DNA of 18,341 nucleotides from Triparma columacea (lineage: Eukaryota > Sar > Bolidophyceae > Parmales > Triparmaceae). Made by a program: the position numbers and the translations under genes. The stretch's first letter is position 1. Each line of letters opens with the position of its first letter. Shown here in pieces: positions 1 to 10,000 of this stretch. Where the stretch lies: positions 1 to 18,341 of the forward strand of contig BRYA01000494.1 in NCBI GenBank assembly GCA_030267965.1, in the 5' to 3' direction. The notes beneath the pieces are model-generated. The model had not been told where the DNA came from and ran no database searches. It saw nothing but the letters and a program-made list of their open reading frames with translations.

Positions 1-206
1 TGCTCCCTGTTCACTCTTCGGAGCGTTACTCATCCTCGTCAAACCTTCTTCCTTATGCTTGTGAAGCTTACAATGGTTGCTGTAATCTGCGGAGACGATG
101 GAAATGGGTGAGGTGTGAGCCGAATGATCTACCATCACGATCGATTTTCTGCATACTATGTGACAGCGGCCGGTGTAACTTGACCAGGGCCAAATTCGTT
201 CAGTGA
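1..206 (+). CDS. Possible 3' end of a cysteine-rich gene running in from the left edge
   Basis: Frame 3 is open from base 3 to a TGA at 204-206, 67 codons with no start in the window. The translation is rich in cysteine, including a GCC, a WVRC and a closely spaced FCILCDSGRC stretch, which could suggest metal binding or a disulfide-rich fold. I do not recognise a family. A stop-free run of this length can occur by chance (roughly 1 in 25), so the call rests mainly on the composition. If real, it is the last exon of a gene lying mostly outside the window. Confidence 0.25.
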   Translation, partial: LPVHSSERYSSSSNLLPYACEAYNGCCNLRRRWKWVRCEPNDLPSRSIFCILCDSGRCNLTRAKFVQ

Positions 207-670
207 ATGCTAAAAATTTGGCTCCAACTGAACCCCCCCCCCTTGCTCGAAATAACACCATGGATGTTACAACCTCCCAACCCCAAATTCACGCAGTTTT
301 GACATGAAATCTAGAAATTAGATGAAAGAGAAGGGCTCTCACTTTATCTCAAGTCCCGATTGCGTACTCACAAGCAAGAAATTGTAATTTTATCCTCAAG
401 ATTTGAGCAAATTGGTTTTTTCCTCTCCTTCTTTCCTCTAAGTATCGAACTCATGTGAGGAGACAAAATCTTTTAAACTTGCCCCTTCTGCAAGTTTCAT
501 CGCAGGGAATGGAAGCTGGGAGTAAAGTAACTTAAGATAAGCGTTTGCTAAATGCAAGGTTTAACATTATTGACAAAATTGTGGCCGGAGAGGGAGAGGC
601 GGAGAGATTTGCCCTTCTTCTTGAAATATAATTCCAAACCTAAAAAATGGTGCGGTTTCATGTATCCACA
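207..670. other. Intergenic, no gene seen
   Basis: I see no convincing coding stretch in either strand. It contains an 11-base C run near 231-241 and mixed AT-rich sequence. The open frames over the following C-rich stretch (about 690-830, plus strand) are the antisense shadow of the minus-strand reductase remnant. Confidence 0.5.
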
Positions 671-1190
671 TTAGGGTATGACCTCGTTACAATAGCCCCC
701 TCCCCTTCCCCCTCTCCCCTTCCCCCCCATATTCTTCGCCACCCAAACGACGTCCTTCCCAACCTTGAAGAACCTTCCTTCCACCCCATTCTTCATCCTC
801 ACTCTCCCTCCCCCCCCCCCCCACCATTTCCCTCCAACCGTAACCACGCAAACGTCCCAGCACCCTTCATCAATCCACCTCTGCAATGTCCCAGGTCCAC
901 CCTCAACAATAACCTTCGCCCCTTCTCCCCCTACCTTAAGTCCGTCCAGCTCCTTTTTAACACCCCAAGCTGTACCACCCGTTACTATGCAATCACACCT
1001 ACGACCCATCCTAACGGAAGGGCCATCTAACCAATCCTTAACCTCGTCTACACGACCGGTTCACGACGGGGACGAGACCGTTGTCAATGTGGTAAGGGAG
1101 AAGGCGAGGGTTGTCGGAGAGGAAAGTTGACGAACCGATTACTATGTGATCGGCGAGGGAACGGAGGTGACCGTGTGTTAGGGACATGGT
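671..1190 (-). pseudogene. RIB7/RibD C-terminal-type reductase remnant, frameshifted
   Basis: RIB7/RibD reductases reduce the ribosylamino-pyrimidine intermediate of riboflavin synthesis with NAD(P)H. Two minus-strand frames together match this fold. The upstream frame (about 1190-1040) reads TMSLTHGHLRSLADHIVIGS then STFLSDNPRLLP, like the family's THxLR...DAILVGSGTVLADNPRL. The downstream frame (about 1060-671) contains KVIVEGGPGTLQRWIDEG, like the conserved VEGGxxLxxxFL, and later GKDVVWVAKN near the stop at 673-671. The upstream frame hits TAA at 1040-1038; the downstream frame is closed upstream by TGA at 1063-1061. A 1-base shift between these points is therefore needed to join them. 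A possible 3' splice site (CTAAAC then CAG) precedes base 1190, so a 5' exon may be missing or unrecognised. It could be a decayed gene or a live gene with a sequencing error; I favour a pseudogene. Confidence 0.6.
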
Positions 1191-1625
1191 CTGAGGTGTT
1201 TAGAGGAGAGGTTGGGGAACGTGGGAGGGGAGGGGATATTGGAGGGGGCGGTTTGGGGTGAGGGGAGAATTATGGGTTGGTGAAAGGAAGTTAAAAGTTA
1301 GGTGCATCGTTGTGCAATGACGGAACCGCGGAACAATGATGGAAGGATAGTATCGTCCATCCGGATGGGGAAGATGGTAGGTTGGAGGTTCCTGCGTCCA
1401 CTCTGGTTTGGGGTCTGACTAATTATGATTATTGCAAGGATTATGACGTTAAATATCATGTTGATGCTATTTTGGGTTATAGAATTATATCAATACTGAC
1501 TCTACATAGTATTTTTATGTCGTAAAATGTCTTCAATGGCGAGAGAAGGCGAGAGAAAGGTAATGTAATTAATTCGGCATTTTAGGCTGTCGAGACATTC
1601 GACTGAAGACTGAAGAGAGTAGGTG
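1191..1625. other. Intergenic, no gene assigned
   Basis: I looked for the missing N-terminal part of the reductase (an AxSLDGxIA-like motif) on the minus strand and did not find it. A short open minus-strand frame around 1310-1420 resembles no family I know. The rest is low-complexity G-rich sequence and then AT-rich sequence approaching the next gene. Confidence 0.45.
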
Positions 1626-1721
1626 GCATTAGTTAAGAGCTTGTCCTCGCCCTAGATTATACTTTGGAACGCGTACTATCGTTCTAAAAATCATTTTATA
1701 AATACTAAAGCCCCTTTGTGC
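1626..1721 (+). repeat. Upstream block shared by two paralogues (copy 1)
   Basis: This stretch, from GGCATTAGTTAAGAGCTTGT to just before the start codon, matches 3061-3157 with small differences (TTAAGAGCTTGTYCTCGCCC, TCGTTCTAAA, TAAAGCCYCTTTGTGC). The duplication that made the two genes therefore included their upstream regions, which probably hold promoter and 5' UTR. A shorter similar piece (ATTCTAAAATATCTAAAGCC) precedes the third copy at about 13304. Confidence 0.75.
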
Positions 1722-1724
1722 ATG

Positions 1725-2507
1725 ATGTTGCCCCGTATTATCAAGGATGGGTCCAAAAAGGATGCCAAGGAACTGCCCATTCCGCACTTGAACTTTGGTT
1801 CTGTTGGTGATTCCCTAGGTAACGGCGAGATATCGTCTTCTCAGCCCGTACAACCATTTACCACTACCCTTGCGACGCAACCTGAGGGGGGTGTGAGCTT
1901 GATTGGTCTATCAAATGGGGTCTTCACAGTGAACATCCATGCCAAGGCACGCAACCTGGTTAGCTCTTTGAGGGTTTTGAATGAAACTGTGGGTTCAACT
2001 CAGGAAAGAGTGACCGGTACGAGTATCGTTTCAATGAAGGCTTCCTTCGTTGAGATGAAGATGTGCCTAGAATCGACTTTGACGGTTCTTCTGGGAGTTA
2101 TTGAGAAGCTTCATGGCCACAGTGATATTGAACACTTGGAGATCCAGGAGACTGGCGGCGTTATGGAGTCTCGACAGTGCCACTTGTACGAGAGCTTAAG
2201 CCTTCACCTTCCCCCAGACTTGATACAGGATGCAGGCTCAAGCTTTCCCTCTGACTCCCGGAAGAGCTCCTCGGAAAGCAAAGCAAAGAATGATGAGATC
2301 AAGGCCGAGGTCAACAGGATGGACAGCTGGAACCGGCAGCAGTCTTACATCCCATCCGAGGAGACGTTGAGGAGGATATCCGAGCAGAACGAGATGCTCA
2401 AGTCATGGTGCCCAAGCCTCCGCGTGCCTAGGGCAATGCCCAAAAGAGACAGGAGGGGCACCACCTCGCCACCGAACAACCATAGGAAGGTTAGTGTTAA
2501 GGTCTGA
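1725..2507 (+). CDS. Divergent paralogue of the kinase-linked N-terminal domain (hypothetical protein)
   Basis: This open frame of 260 codons begins at ATG 1725; a second in-frame ATG lies at 1722. I prefer 1725 because the other two copies start at the equivalent codon with M-L/S-PRI. After an almost identical start (MLPRIIKDGSKK) it diverges, but motifs still align with the copies at 3158 and 13338: LRVLNE against LKVLNE, and FVEMKMCLESTLTVLL against FCEARIFIEGSMQALL. The C-terminal half is Ser/Lys/Arg-rich (for example KSSSESKAKNDEIK) and looks disordered. No kinase domain follows. A donor-like GTTAGT at 2488 near the stop could lead to a further exon, but none is visible. The function of this domain is unknown to me. 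Confidence 0.65.
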   Translation: MLPRIIKDGSKKDAKELPIPHLNFGSVGDSLGNGEISSSQPVQPFTTTLATQPEGGVSLIGLSNGVFTVNIHAKARNLVSSLRVLNETVGSTQERVTGTSIVSMKASFVEMKMCLESTLTVLLGVIEKLHGHSDIEHLEIQETGGVMESRQCHLYESLSLHLPPDLIQDAGSSFPSDSRKSSSESKAKNDEIKAEVNRMDSWNRQQSYIPSEETLRRISEQNEMLKSWCPSLRVPRAMPKRDRRGTTSPPNNHRKVSVKV

Positions 2508-3060
2508 TCGTTCGGGAAGGAGAATATCGAGGATAAAGGAGTGGGGGGGGGGGGAAAGAGGCACATGCTGTATATCGATACATATATTTGTGGTATTCAG
2601 AATTCATTGTTCTTTATAATTGCGGGATATTTCAGCTCGGTTTTGTCTGCGGGATATTTCAGCAGGCATGTTTTTCGGAGTTCAATGGTATTTCTTTATG
2701 TCTTCTCTATTTTCTCGGTATTTTCTTGTGTCAATGACTAAGTCCGGAAACCGGAAAGTCCGGAAAGTACTTCCCTGGCTCTCCTGAAAGGGCAAAAAGG
2801 CAAAATGACGTCTATTCCAGAAGGAGCCAACTTTCCCTTTTGCGTCACACCATCCTTTTGCTGAATTTATTATTATTATCAGAAATAACATTTTCTTACG
2901 GTAAAATTCGAGTCATAGGCATTACATATACTACATATATTAAACCCGTACTTATTTTTATTCGACTCCATACCATAAATAAGCTAAGAAAATCACAAAA
3001 AGTCTGACCTCAGTGGATGGAAGGAACTTCAACAAGGCCGATCGGTCTTTGTTCCTCAGT
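2508..3060. other. Intergenic, no gene seen
   Basis: Only short spurious frames are present. It holds a G10 run near 2543-2552, a 16-bp direct repeat (separate entry), a cluster of CCGGAAA words near 2745-2765 and AT-rich sequence before the next gene. Confidence 0.5.
2621..2663. repeat. 16-bp direct repeat
   Basis: TGCGGGATATTTCAGC occurs at 2621-2636 and again at 2648-2663, an interval of 27 bp, downstream of the first paralogue. It may be a decayed tandem repeat; no function is evident. Confidence 0.7.
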
Positions 3061-3157
3061 GGCATAGTTAAGAGCTTGTTCTCGCCCTAGAGTACGCTTT
3101 GTGCGCGTGTTGTCGTTCTAAACATTATTTAAAAATATTAAAGCCTCTTTGTGCCTG
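3061..3157 (+). repeat. Upstream block shared by two paralogues (copy 2)
   Basis: It matches 1626-1721 (see that entry) and runs directly into the start codon at 3158. Similarity continues across the start codon into about 20 codons of coding sequence, so one duplicated unit spans the upstream region and the 5' end of the gene. Confidence 0.75.
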
Positions 3158-3511
3158 ATGTCGCCCCGTATTATCAAGGATGGGACCCAAGAGGAACTGC
3201 ACATTTTCTCCCGAACTGTTGTCTTTCGGACAAAAAGCCACACCCTCACACTGAAGGTTTTAAACGAATTTGAAGCTGCCCGTGTTGGTGGGGGTATTGG
3301 TAAAATTACAGGTTTTGCGGGTGTTGTGCTTGGATTCGATTTTTGTGAGGTCAGAATATTCATCGAAGGGTCTATGCAGGCACTCCTCGAGGCTCACAGC
3401 ATCATCACAAACCATGATGATGTGATATTCTTCAATTTTCATGGCCCCAAAAATCCCCTCGGTCACCACTTCTATGACGACTTCATCATTAACACGTCTT
3501 TGGCATTTTGA
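3158..3511 (+). CDS. Truncated copy of the kinase-linked N-terminal domain
   Basis: The frame opens at ATG 3158 (MSPRIIKDG) and stops at 3509-3511, giving 117 residues. It is nearly identical to the first part of the kinase fusion at 13338: both contain SHTLTLKVLNEFEAARVGGG, KITGFAGVVLG and HDDVIFFNFHGPKNPLG, and the DNA differs at only about one base in twenty in that stretch. Copy 2 ends just where the kinase gene begins its 15-bp repeat. Past its TGA, the sequence GAGGGGCTGC still resembles that repeat, suggesting the longer reading frame was lost after duplication. There is no kinase domain downstream. It may be a stand-alone domain protein or a pseudogene; the intact frame and upstream region leave both open. 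Confidence 0.55.
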   Translation: MSPRIIKDGTQEELHIFSRTVVFRTKSHTLTLKVLNEFEAARVGGGIGKITGFAGVVLGFDFCEVRIFIEGSMQALLEAHSIITNHDDVIFFNFHGPKNPLGHHFYDDFIINTSLAF

Positions 3512-4013
3512 GGGGCTGCTCCACATCATGCAGAAATGGCCCCTCCACATTGATGAAAAATATTGCAATATTTGACCATATATATACACATCGTATGGGA
3601 ATTACCCCTCTGTCCAGCAGTACAACTACGAATATATATATCGTAGGAATTTTTATTTAAAAAGGAAATTTTACCTTAGAGAGGCGGGGGGTAGGATACA
3701 GCACTGCTGTACAATAATACACTGTAATTCACAACCCTAATCCTTAAATACACTGTATCTGGGCCAGATGAAATGGGCTCATATCTGGGGTAATTGTGGC
3801 ACGCAAGAGGCTCCCGAAAGTTTTATGTTGAGAGTTATTCTGGAATTTCTGTAACGCCCCACACCGAGCGAAGAGAAGCACGGACGTATTCATTGATGTT
3901 TGTTTATACATATCTTCAAATCCTCTCTCCCCCCCACCCCTACCCTCCCCAAAACACCCCTACCCTATAATTAGACTCAATTATTTTCCAAATTGTTCCT
4001 TCCAATCCCACAC
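3512..4013. other. Intergenic, no gene seen
   Basis: AT-rich sequence with TATATATA words near 3581 and 3635, and a short odd palindrome TACAGCACTGCTGTA near 3697-3711. It should hold the 3' UTR and polyadenylation region of the minus-strand channel gene. I cannot identify a specific signal. Confidence 0.4.
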
Positions 4014-7000
4014 CTATCGTGTCCCCGGTAACTTAGTGGAGACAGCTTTTCCTGCCTTGTTCTGGGAAAGGATGCTCGCCTTCTTGAAGCTCTTGTTAAA
4101 CCAAGCATTGATGATGACAGCAATCACCTCAATCTTGTCCTTAAACTCTCGGAGGTTGTTCTTAAGTCCTCTCGCCCCTTCGAGTGTGAGATTGTTGAAT
4201 CCCGTCGATCCCTGGTACATGGCGTGCATCTCATTGTTCATGACCATCTCTTCGGCCCCTTTGGCGAGCTCCGTCTCAATTTTGATGCAAAGTTCCCTGG
4301 CGAGAGCGCACATCTTCAGGACGCGCCATGTCCTCCCGCTCGGGTGGCGGTGGACTCCCCTGTACTCACTGCTCTTCAAGTACGCCGGCAAAAAGTCTTC
4401 GACGAGACTTTGCCTCAGATCCGAGCAGAGGGTCTCGAAGACGTTCTTCTTGCAGACGCTTCCCTCCGCATCCAACCCCACCGCACTCTGCCACTCCGCT
4501 TCGTCCTGGTTTTTGACGAGCTCCGTGATCTTCAGGATGCTATCGTGTGAGACGCAGACATAGTGGGGGCTCGATTCCACAAAGTACTCGTCGTAAATTG
4601 TAGTCACGATCGTCTTGTACCTTCCAGGGCTCGCCATTTGGTTATCTGAGATTGTTTTCGCGAATCTGGGATGGCATTGGGGAGGAAGGGTGTTAGTTGG
4701 CTTGGAGATGACGAAGGTCGTCGCATCGCTCCTCCTCACCTGAATAAAACCTCGTAGCAGCGCAATATGTTCAAGCTGTATTTTCGCTTCATGAAAGCAG
4801 CGAGACTCGACCTGAAGAAGAGCAAGATTTCCTCCAAAGTCGGCTTGGGGGACTTCTCCAACGCCTGCTCCTTCTTCCACGTGTGGCTGTTCAAACTCAA
4901 CACCAAGTTATCCCACGTTCTTCTCAATCTCGCAACTTCGACGATGCACACATGTCCTTGCGCAGAAACCTTAACAAGCATCTTCTTCCTCTTGGCATCC
5001 AAGATCTTCTCCATTTCCCTGCTCTTGACCGCCTTTTCTTTTTCCTCCATCCTCTTGCTCTGCATGGCAACAAGACTTTCCTTCAGGCTCTCGTCCTTGC
5101 TGCTCTTCCCCCCGCTCTCCTGGACCATGACTGCGATACTGCTGTGCTTTTCCCTTTCTGCATCGTCGAGGGGAGTGCCACCATACCAGTCAATGGGACT
5201 TTTGTTAATATTTTCGAAGCTCAGCAAGTACTCAATCACCGAGGCCTGCTTGTTGCTACAAGCCAAGTGCAACATTGTCCTGCCGATGTAGTTAGTTACG
5301 TTGATATCGGCACCATTGTCGCACATTAGCTTTATAGTGTCCAAGTCTCCGGCAGCAGCGGCCGTGCATAGCCCGACCTCCTTGAGCTTCCCCCCAGCCT
5401 TCCTCAAAACGTCCTGCATGTGGACGTGGTCGTGTCTGATGGCGTCGGCCAACGGAGTGCCAGCCCATGCGTCGAACGTGTTGAGTTTCACCCAGTACTT
5501 GATCAGAAGCTTGATGCAGCCAACGTGGTTGTTGCTGGCTGCCATGTGCGCGGCCGATCTCCTCCTTCTAGACGCGCCCTTTCTCCTTCCCGGGGGATTT
5601 AGGCTCGGGTTGACTGCGGCGGTCGAAACGCAGGGGTTGGGTTAGTAATGATTCTGACACACCAAGGTTAACGACTGACTGCGTCGAATGTCGTCGCTTC
5701 ACTCATCACTTACCTCCCAGTTCCAACAAGAGCTCGACCTTCTTCGCATCCCCGTCGGCGCAAGCGTCGCTCAGCTGCACCGATGCAAAATCCTCGTTCA
5801 AGGTTGATCCAACGCTCTTCAAGTACTTTGCCACATTCACGTGGGCGTTCAAGACCGCATCCATGAGTGGGGTTTGGCCTTTGTTGTCAATAATGTTCGT
5901 ATTCTCCATCAGCGGTGTGAGGAACCTTACAACTTCCAGCATACCCTCGCTGGCAGCAATATGCAAAGGAGTCCGTCCGAAGTATGCGCAGTTGTCGAAG
6001 TTCAATCCTGAAGCACATGCCTTTTTTAGTACGTTGATCTCCCCTTTCCCTGCCGCGAGGCACATTGCGTAGTTGAGCTGCAAGCCCTTCTTCGAGGACC
6101 TTACTTCGATTGCCCTTTTGATGGAATCAACTCTGTCGAAGGAGCCAACGTTACCGCTACTTCCTCTTGACTCTGCATGGCTCCCGGCATCGCTACCGTA
6201 GTCGTCGTCGTCATCGTCGTCGTCGTCGCCAGCACTGCTCCCTCCCACGCTGCTGTCCCCGACGGAGGAGGCGTCTACACTACTTGCAACCGAAGATGCG
6301 GCATCAGAAACCACGGAGGTTCCTCCCCCCCGCTTCTTCCCCCCAGAGCTCCCGCTCTGCAAGTCAATCTGAGTTAAAATGTTATGGGATATCTTCTCCT
6401 CCTCATCCGGATAAAGCATGAGGAGCCTTGAGTACTTCTCTCTCGAAAGTACGAAAACCCTTACGTGAGCTTCAACCGATGCCCTTGCGGAATCAGTGTG
6501 CCTCATATTGAAGAAAAAGGGAACCTCCCCGATCACACCTCCGATACCTATATCAACGTCCACGTGTTCCTCTCCGGTGTTATCTGTTGTTGCCATGAGC
6601 TCTACCGTCCCCGCAGCAATCATGTAAAGTTCATTCGCAGGCTCCTTCTTCTTGACAAGGTAAGTTCCGGGACCAAAGTTCTCCTCGGATAGCTCCGTGC
6701 AAACACTCTCCCTGAAGTGGTTTCCGACATCCTGAAAGGCGGGAACGTTGTCCACGAGCGAGCTGCAAGTGTGCTTAGATACCTGTACCTGCAAGGAATG
6801 GGAAAGCTTTTTAAAGACGGCCCTTTCTTCCTCAAGGCTGCAATGAGCGATGAGGGAGGGGTGGGGGTAAAGAAGAGTTAGCACAGGAATATTCAAAAAT
6901 CGTTAATGTCGGTTGATACGCTCCTCCTACTCACCTGACGCCCTCACCGGAAGAATGATCCGTCGACATAGCGTTCCTAATCTCCTTCTCCAAGTCAGAG

Positions 7001-10000
7001 GACAACCTATTGCTGGTGATGTACCTCTCCACGGCACTAATCTCGGACCTTTTTCTGACGATGGCCTCGTCCGCTGACATAAATAGGTTCGAAATAGCAC
7101 CCAGGATGTAAGCGTAAATCGAAAGATTCATCATCATCAAGAAGATCGCAAAAACCCTCTCTCGCGCATTCTGGGGCATGAGGTCCCCTCCGCCTTGGCC
7201 CATGGTAGTTAGGGTGCCAGTCACCCAGTACATGGACAACATATACTCTTCAAGGCGTAGATTGGACGTAGAATTGGCCCCAAACCCAGAGAATGTCCCG
7301 TGATAGTTTGAAAGGTAAGTGTTTGTAGTTGTGGTTGTCAAGGGGTCTGTGAGAGCAAACCAGACACATGCAGAAACATGAAGGAGGGCAAAAAGAATCG
7401 CGAACAAGATCTGAATCTCGACAGTCAATCTAGCTGTGGCTGTCGCCTTGGCTAGCTTCATCTTGAAATAACTAATCATGTCAGTGCACCTCAAAAGCCG
7501 AAAGATCCTGAAGTAGCCTAGCTTTGAAGTGTTCGTCGTCAAAGTCGCGTAAACCACGACATCTGCCGGAAAGAAGCAAATGAGATCGAAAATAAATCCG
7601 TGGGATAAGTAATGCTTTCGAATCTTTGCAACCCTAACGATCCTGAACCCTTTCTTGTTGGTATAAGCAGTGTGGAACTTCATCATGATGTCGATAAGGA
7701 GTATGCAGTCGGCACACCAACCAATTTTAAGAGTGTTCAGGCTTTCGGTGGCAAGCCCCTGGGTGTGGATGAGCCCACACTCGTAAGGTACGACCACAAG
7801 GTAGAAGAGGGCAGCGAGAGTTCTAACCATCTTCATGAATTTATGAATCCTGCTAGAGGGAAGGAGGATGTACATAGGTACACCCTGGTTGGCTGACTTC
7901 GCCGAAACATCCTTCCCTGTGATGATGATGCTGGCATTATCTTCCATTTTGGCAACTACTACTTTGGGAGCAATCGTCTCGTAAGTTATGATCTCCAAGC
8001 CGCTTTTCACTCCCAGGGCCGCCAAAACTTCGTCGAACTCCTTTTTCGATGACTCTCCGATAAGATTTTCGACCAGCCTCATGAACTCTACCTTGTTCAG
8101 CTCCTTGCTACCGGAACGGCTGTATCTTTCAAAGTTTTTCCTTGATTGTTTTGACAGCAGGTCAATTATCTTATCGACCCTGCTCTCAACTGCGTCCTTG
8201 GCGTCGTCTTGTTGCTTGCCGAACCACGCGCGCGGCGTAAATAATGGCGAGGTTGGGATACTCATACTCTTACTCCTCTTCGATTTGCCCTTTGATGTAA
8301 CATCTGCGCTGGAAGGTTCCATGGTTGGGCCACCACCCTCTCCGTTCTGAACTTCCAATCCTGACACTGGTACATCACTGATCGAACTCACGTCAGATAT
8401 CGCGGACCCTCCGATTTCCGGGCTTGGGCTGTCGATTTCGGACATTTCGAGGATAGTCTGGTCATCGCCGTAGGAAAATATTGTCCACTTCGAGAAGATG
8501 ACGGCCATATCACCGATGGTCACAGTGTTGTTGGAGTCAAAGCTTCTAAAGAGTTCATTCCCGTAGGCAAGATCCCCAATAATCTTCTTCTGGCTCTGAA
8601 TCTCGTCAGGGGTAATCTCTCCGTCCCCGTCCATGTCAAGCAGATTGAAGGTCGCTTTGATAATGCTGAAAGCGGTGCGGACTTTGCTCGCCATGTCCCT
8701 GCTGTCTGCATTGCTTTCCTTGGTAAAAACGTCGACTATGAACTCACTTCCGAGCACCTGGTCAAAACTGAGTTCAAGCCCAGGCGTCAGATCGTCGCCA
8801 CCCCTCTCAGGATCGAAGTTGTAGCCATGGACCTCCCTGGCAAAGGCGTGCACGTCCTCCTCAACAATGTCCATCTCCCCGCAGAGCTTTATGCAGTCCA
8901 AGAGCTCGTGAGACTTGATGAGAAAGTTTCCTTGGTCAACAGTAGAACTCCTCTGACGAAAAATCTTGTAGAAGTGGAGAAGACCCTCCTCCACCTTTGG
9001 GAGGGAGAGCATGACCTGATTGAATGTTTGGAATTGGGTCCCAGCGACATGTGACATTCGCAACTTGGAAGCTGTATCGGTCTTTGTTTGCTCAAGAAAT
9101 CGCATCATGGTAAACCCAGTTTTACCCTTGCCAAACTGACTGCCCCCTCTGCCGCTGTCGCCGTGCTTCTTTTCGTTGTCGCTAGTGTCTGTCATGCTGT
9201 CCATTTGAGACAGCGATACTGTTTCCTCGTCATGGTCGTTGTGTTCCAGAGCCCGTTCGATATGCCGATCATCAGTTTGAAAGGCGGCGAGTTCGACGTA
9301 CAAGTTTGTGAAGCAGACGTCTTCCTCCTTGAATGTAGGAAGATCCATGGACAGGCGCGATGAGCTAATCTTGTCGATAATTTGGGCCTGGTTGGTGATC
9401 TGTTGGGCGAAAATTTTGTTGCTCTCCTCGATGTCGTCAACGAGCTTGATGTGAAGCTGCTTGAGCTTGTGCATATCTCTCCTCCTCTCTGACTGCAATC
9501 TTGCCTCGGTAGAAATTTCCTTCCTGGCGTCCGCCAAGGTGAATTCTGAGTCCTTGACTCGGACGACATGTTGCTCAAGGTGCTCGTGATATGTAAGTCC
9601 TCCGCAGGACATTAGGAGCTTCGCAGAGAGAATGGACTCGGACTTGATGGCCTCGTCGAGAGGTGATGTCGCCCAGCGTGAGAGGGGGTTGACCGTGGCC
9701 TTGTTGGAGAGAAGGAAATCAACGGCAACGGGTTGGTCAGCCATTGCGGCAACGTGGAGGGCGCTGCAGTGATCATAGTCGACGACGTCGATGTCGATCC
9801 CATTTTCGGTCAAGAGCTTGAGAGTTCCAAGGTCCCCAGATCTCGCCGACTTCATTAAGAGTGACTTTGCCGATTTCATGTTCATTTGGCCTCCTCGTGC
9901 AAAGAGGGCGGCAGCAACGAGATCGTGACCCTTTTCGATAGCACCGTCAAGCGGAGTGTGACCCCATCTATCTCTAGAATTCGGGTTGGCCTCGTGCGCC

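Noticed and set aside
647..1130. Plus-strand proline/serine-rich open frames
   Set aside because: They lie antisense to the reductase remnant and are a by-product of its C-rich complement; no domain is visible.
1716..1724. Non-ATG (TTG) starts for the paralogues and other genes
   Set aside because: Nuclear eukaryotic genes normally start at ATG, and alignment of the three copies puts the start at the shared ATG.
4036..5645. Several plus-strand open frames of 60-175 codons
   Set aside because: They overlap exons of the channel gene on the opposite strand, which carry clear ankyrin and RGS sequence.
6167..6421. Plus-strand Arg-rich frame
   Set aside because: It is the shadow of the Asp/Ser-rich linker of the channel; its low complexity explains the open frame.
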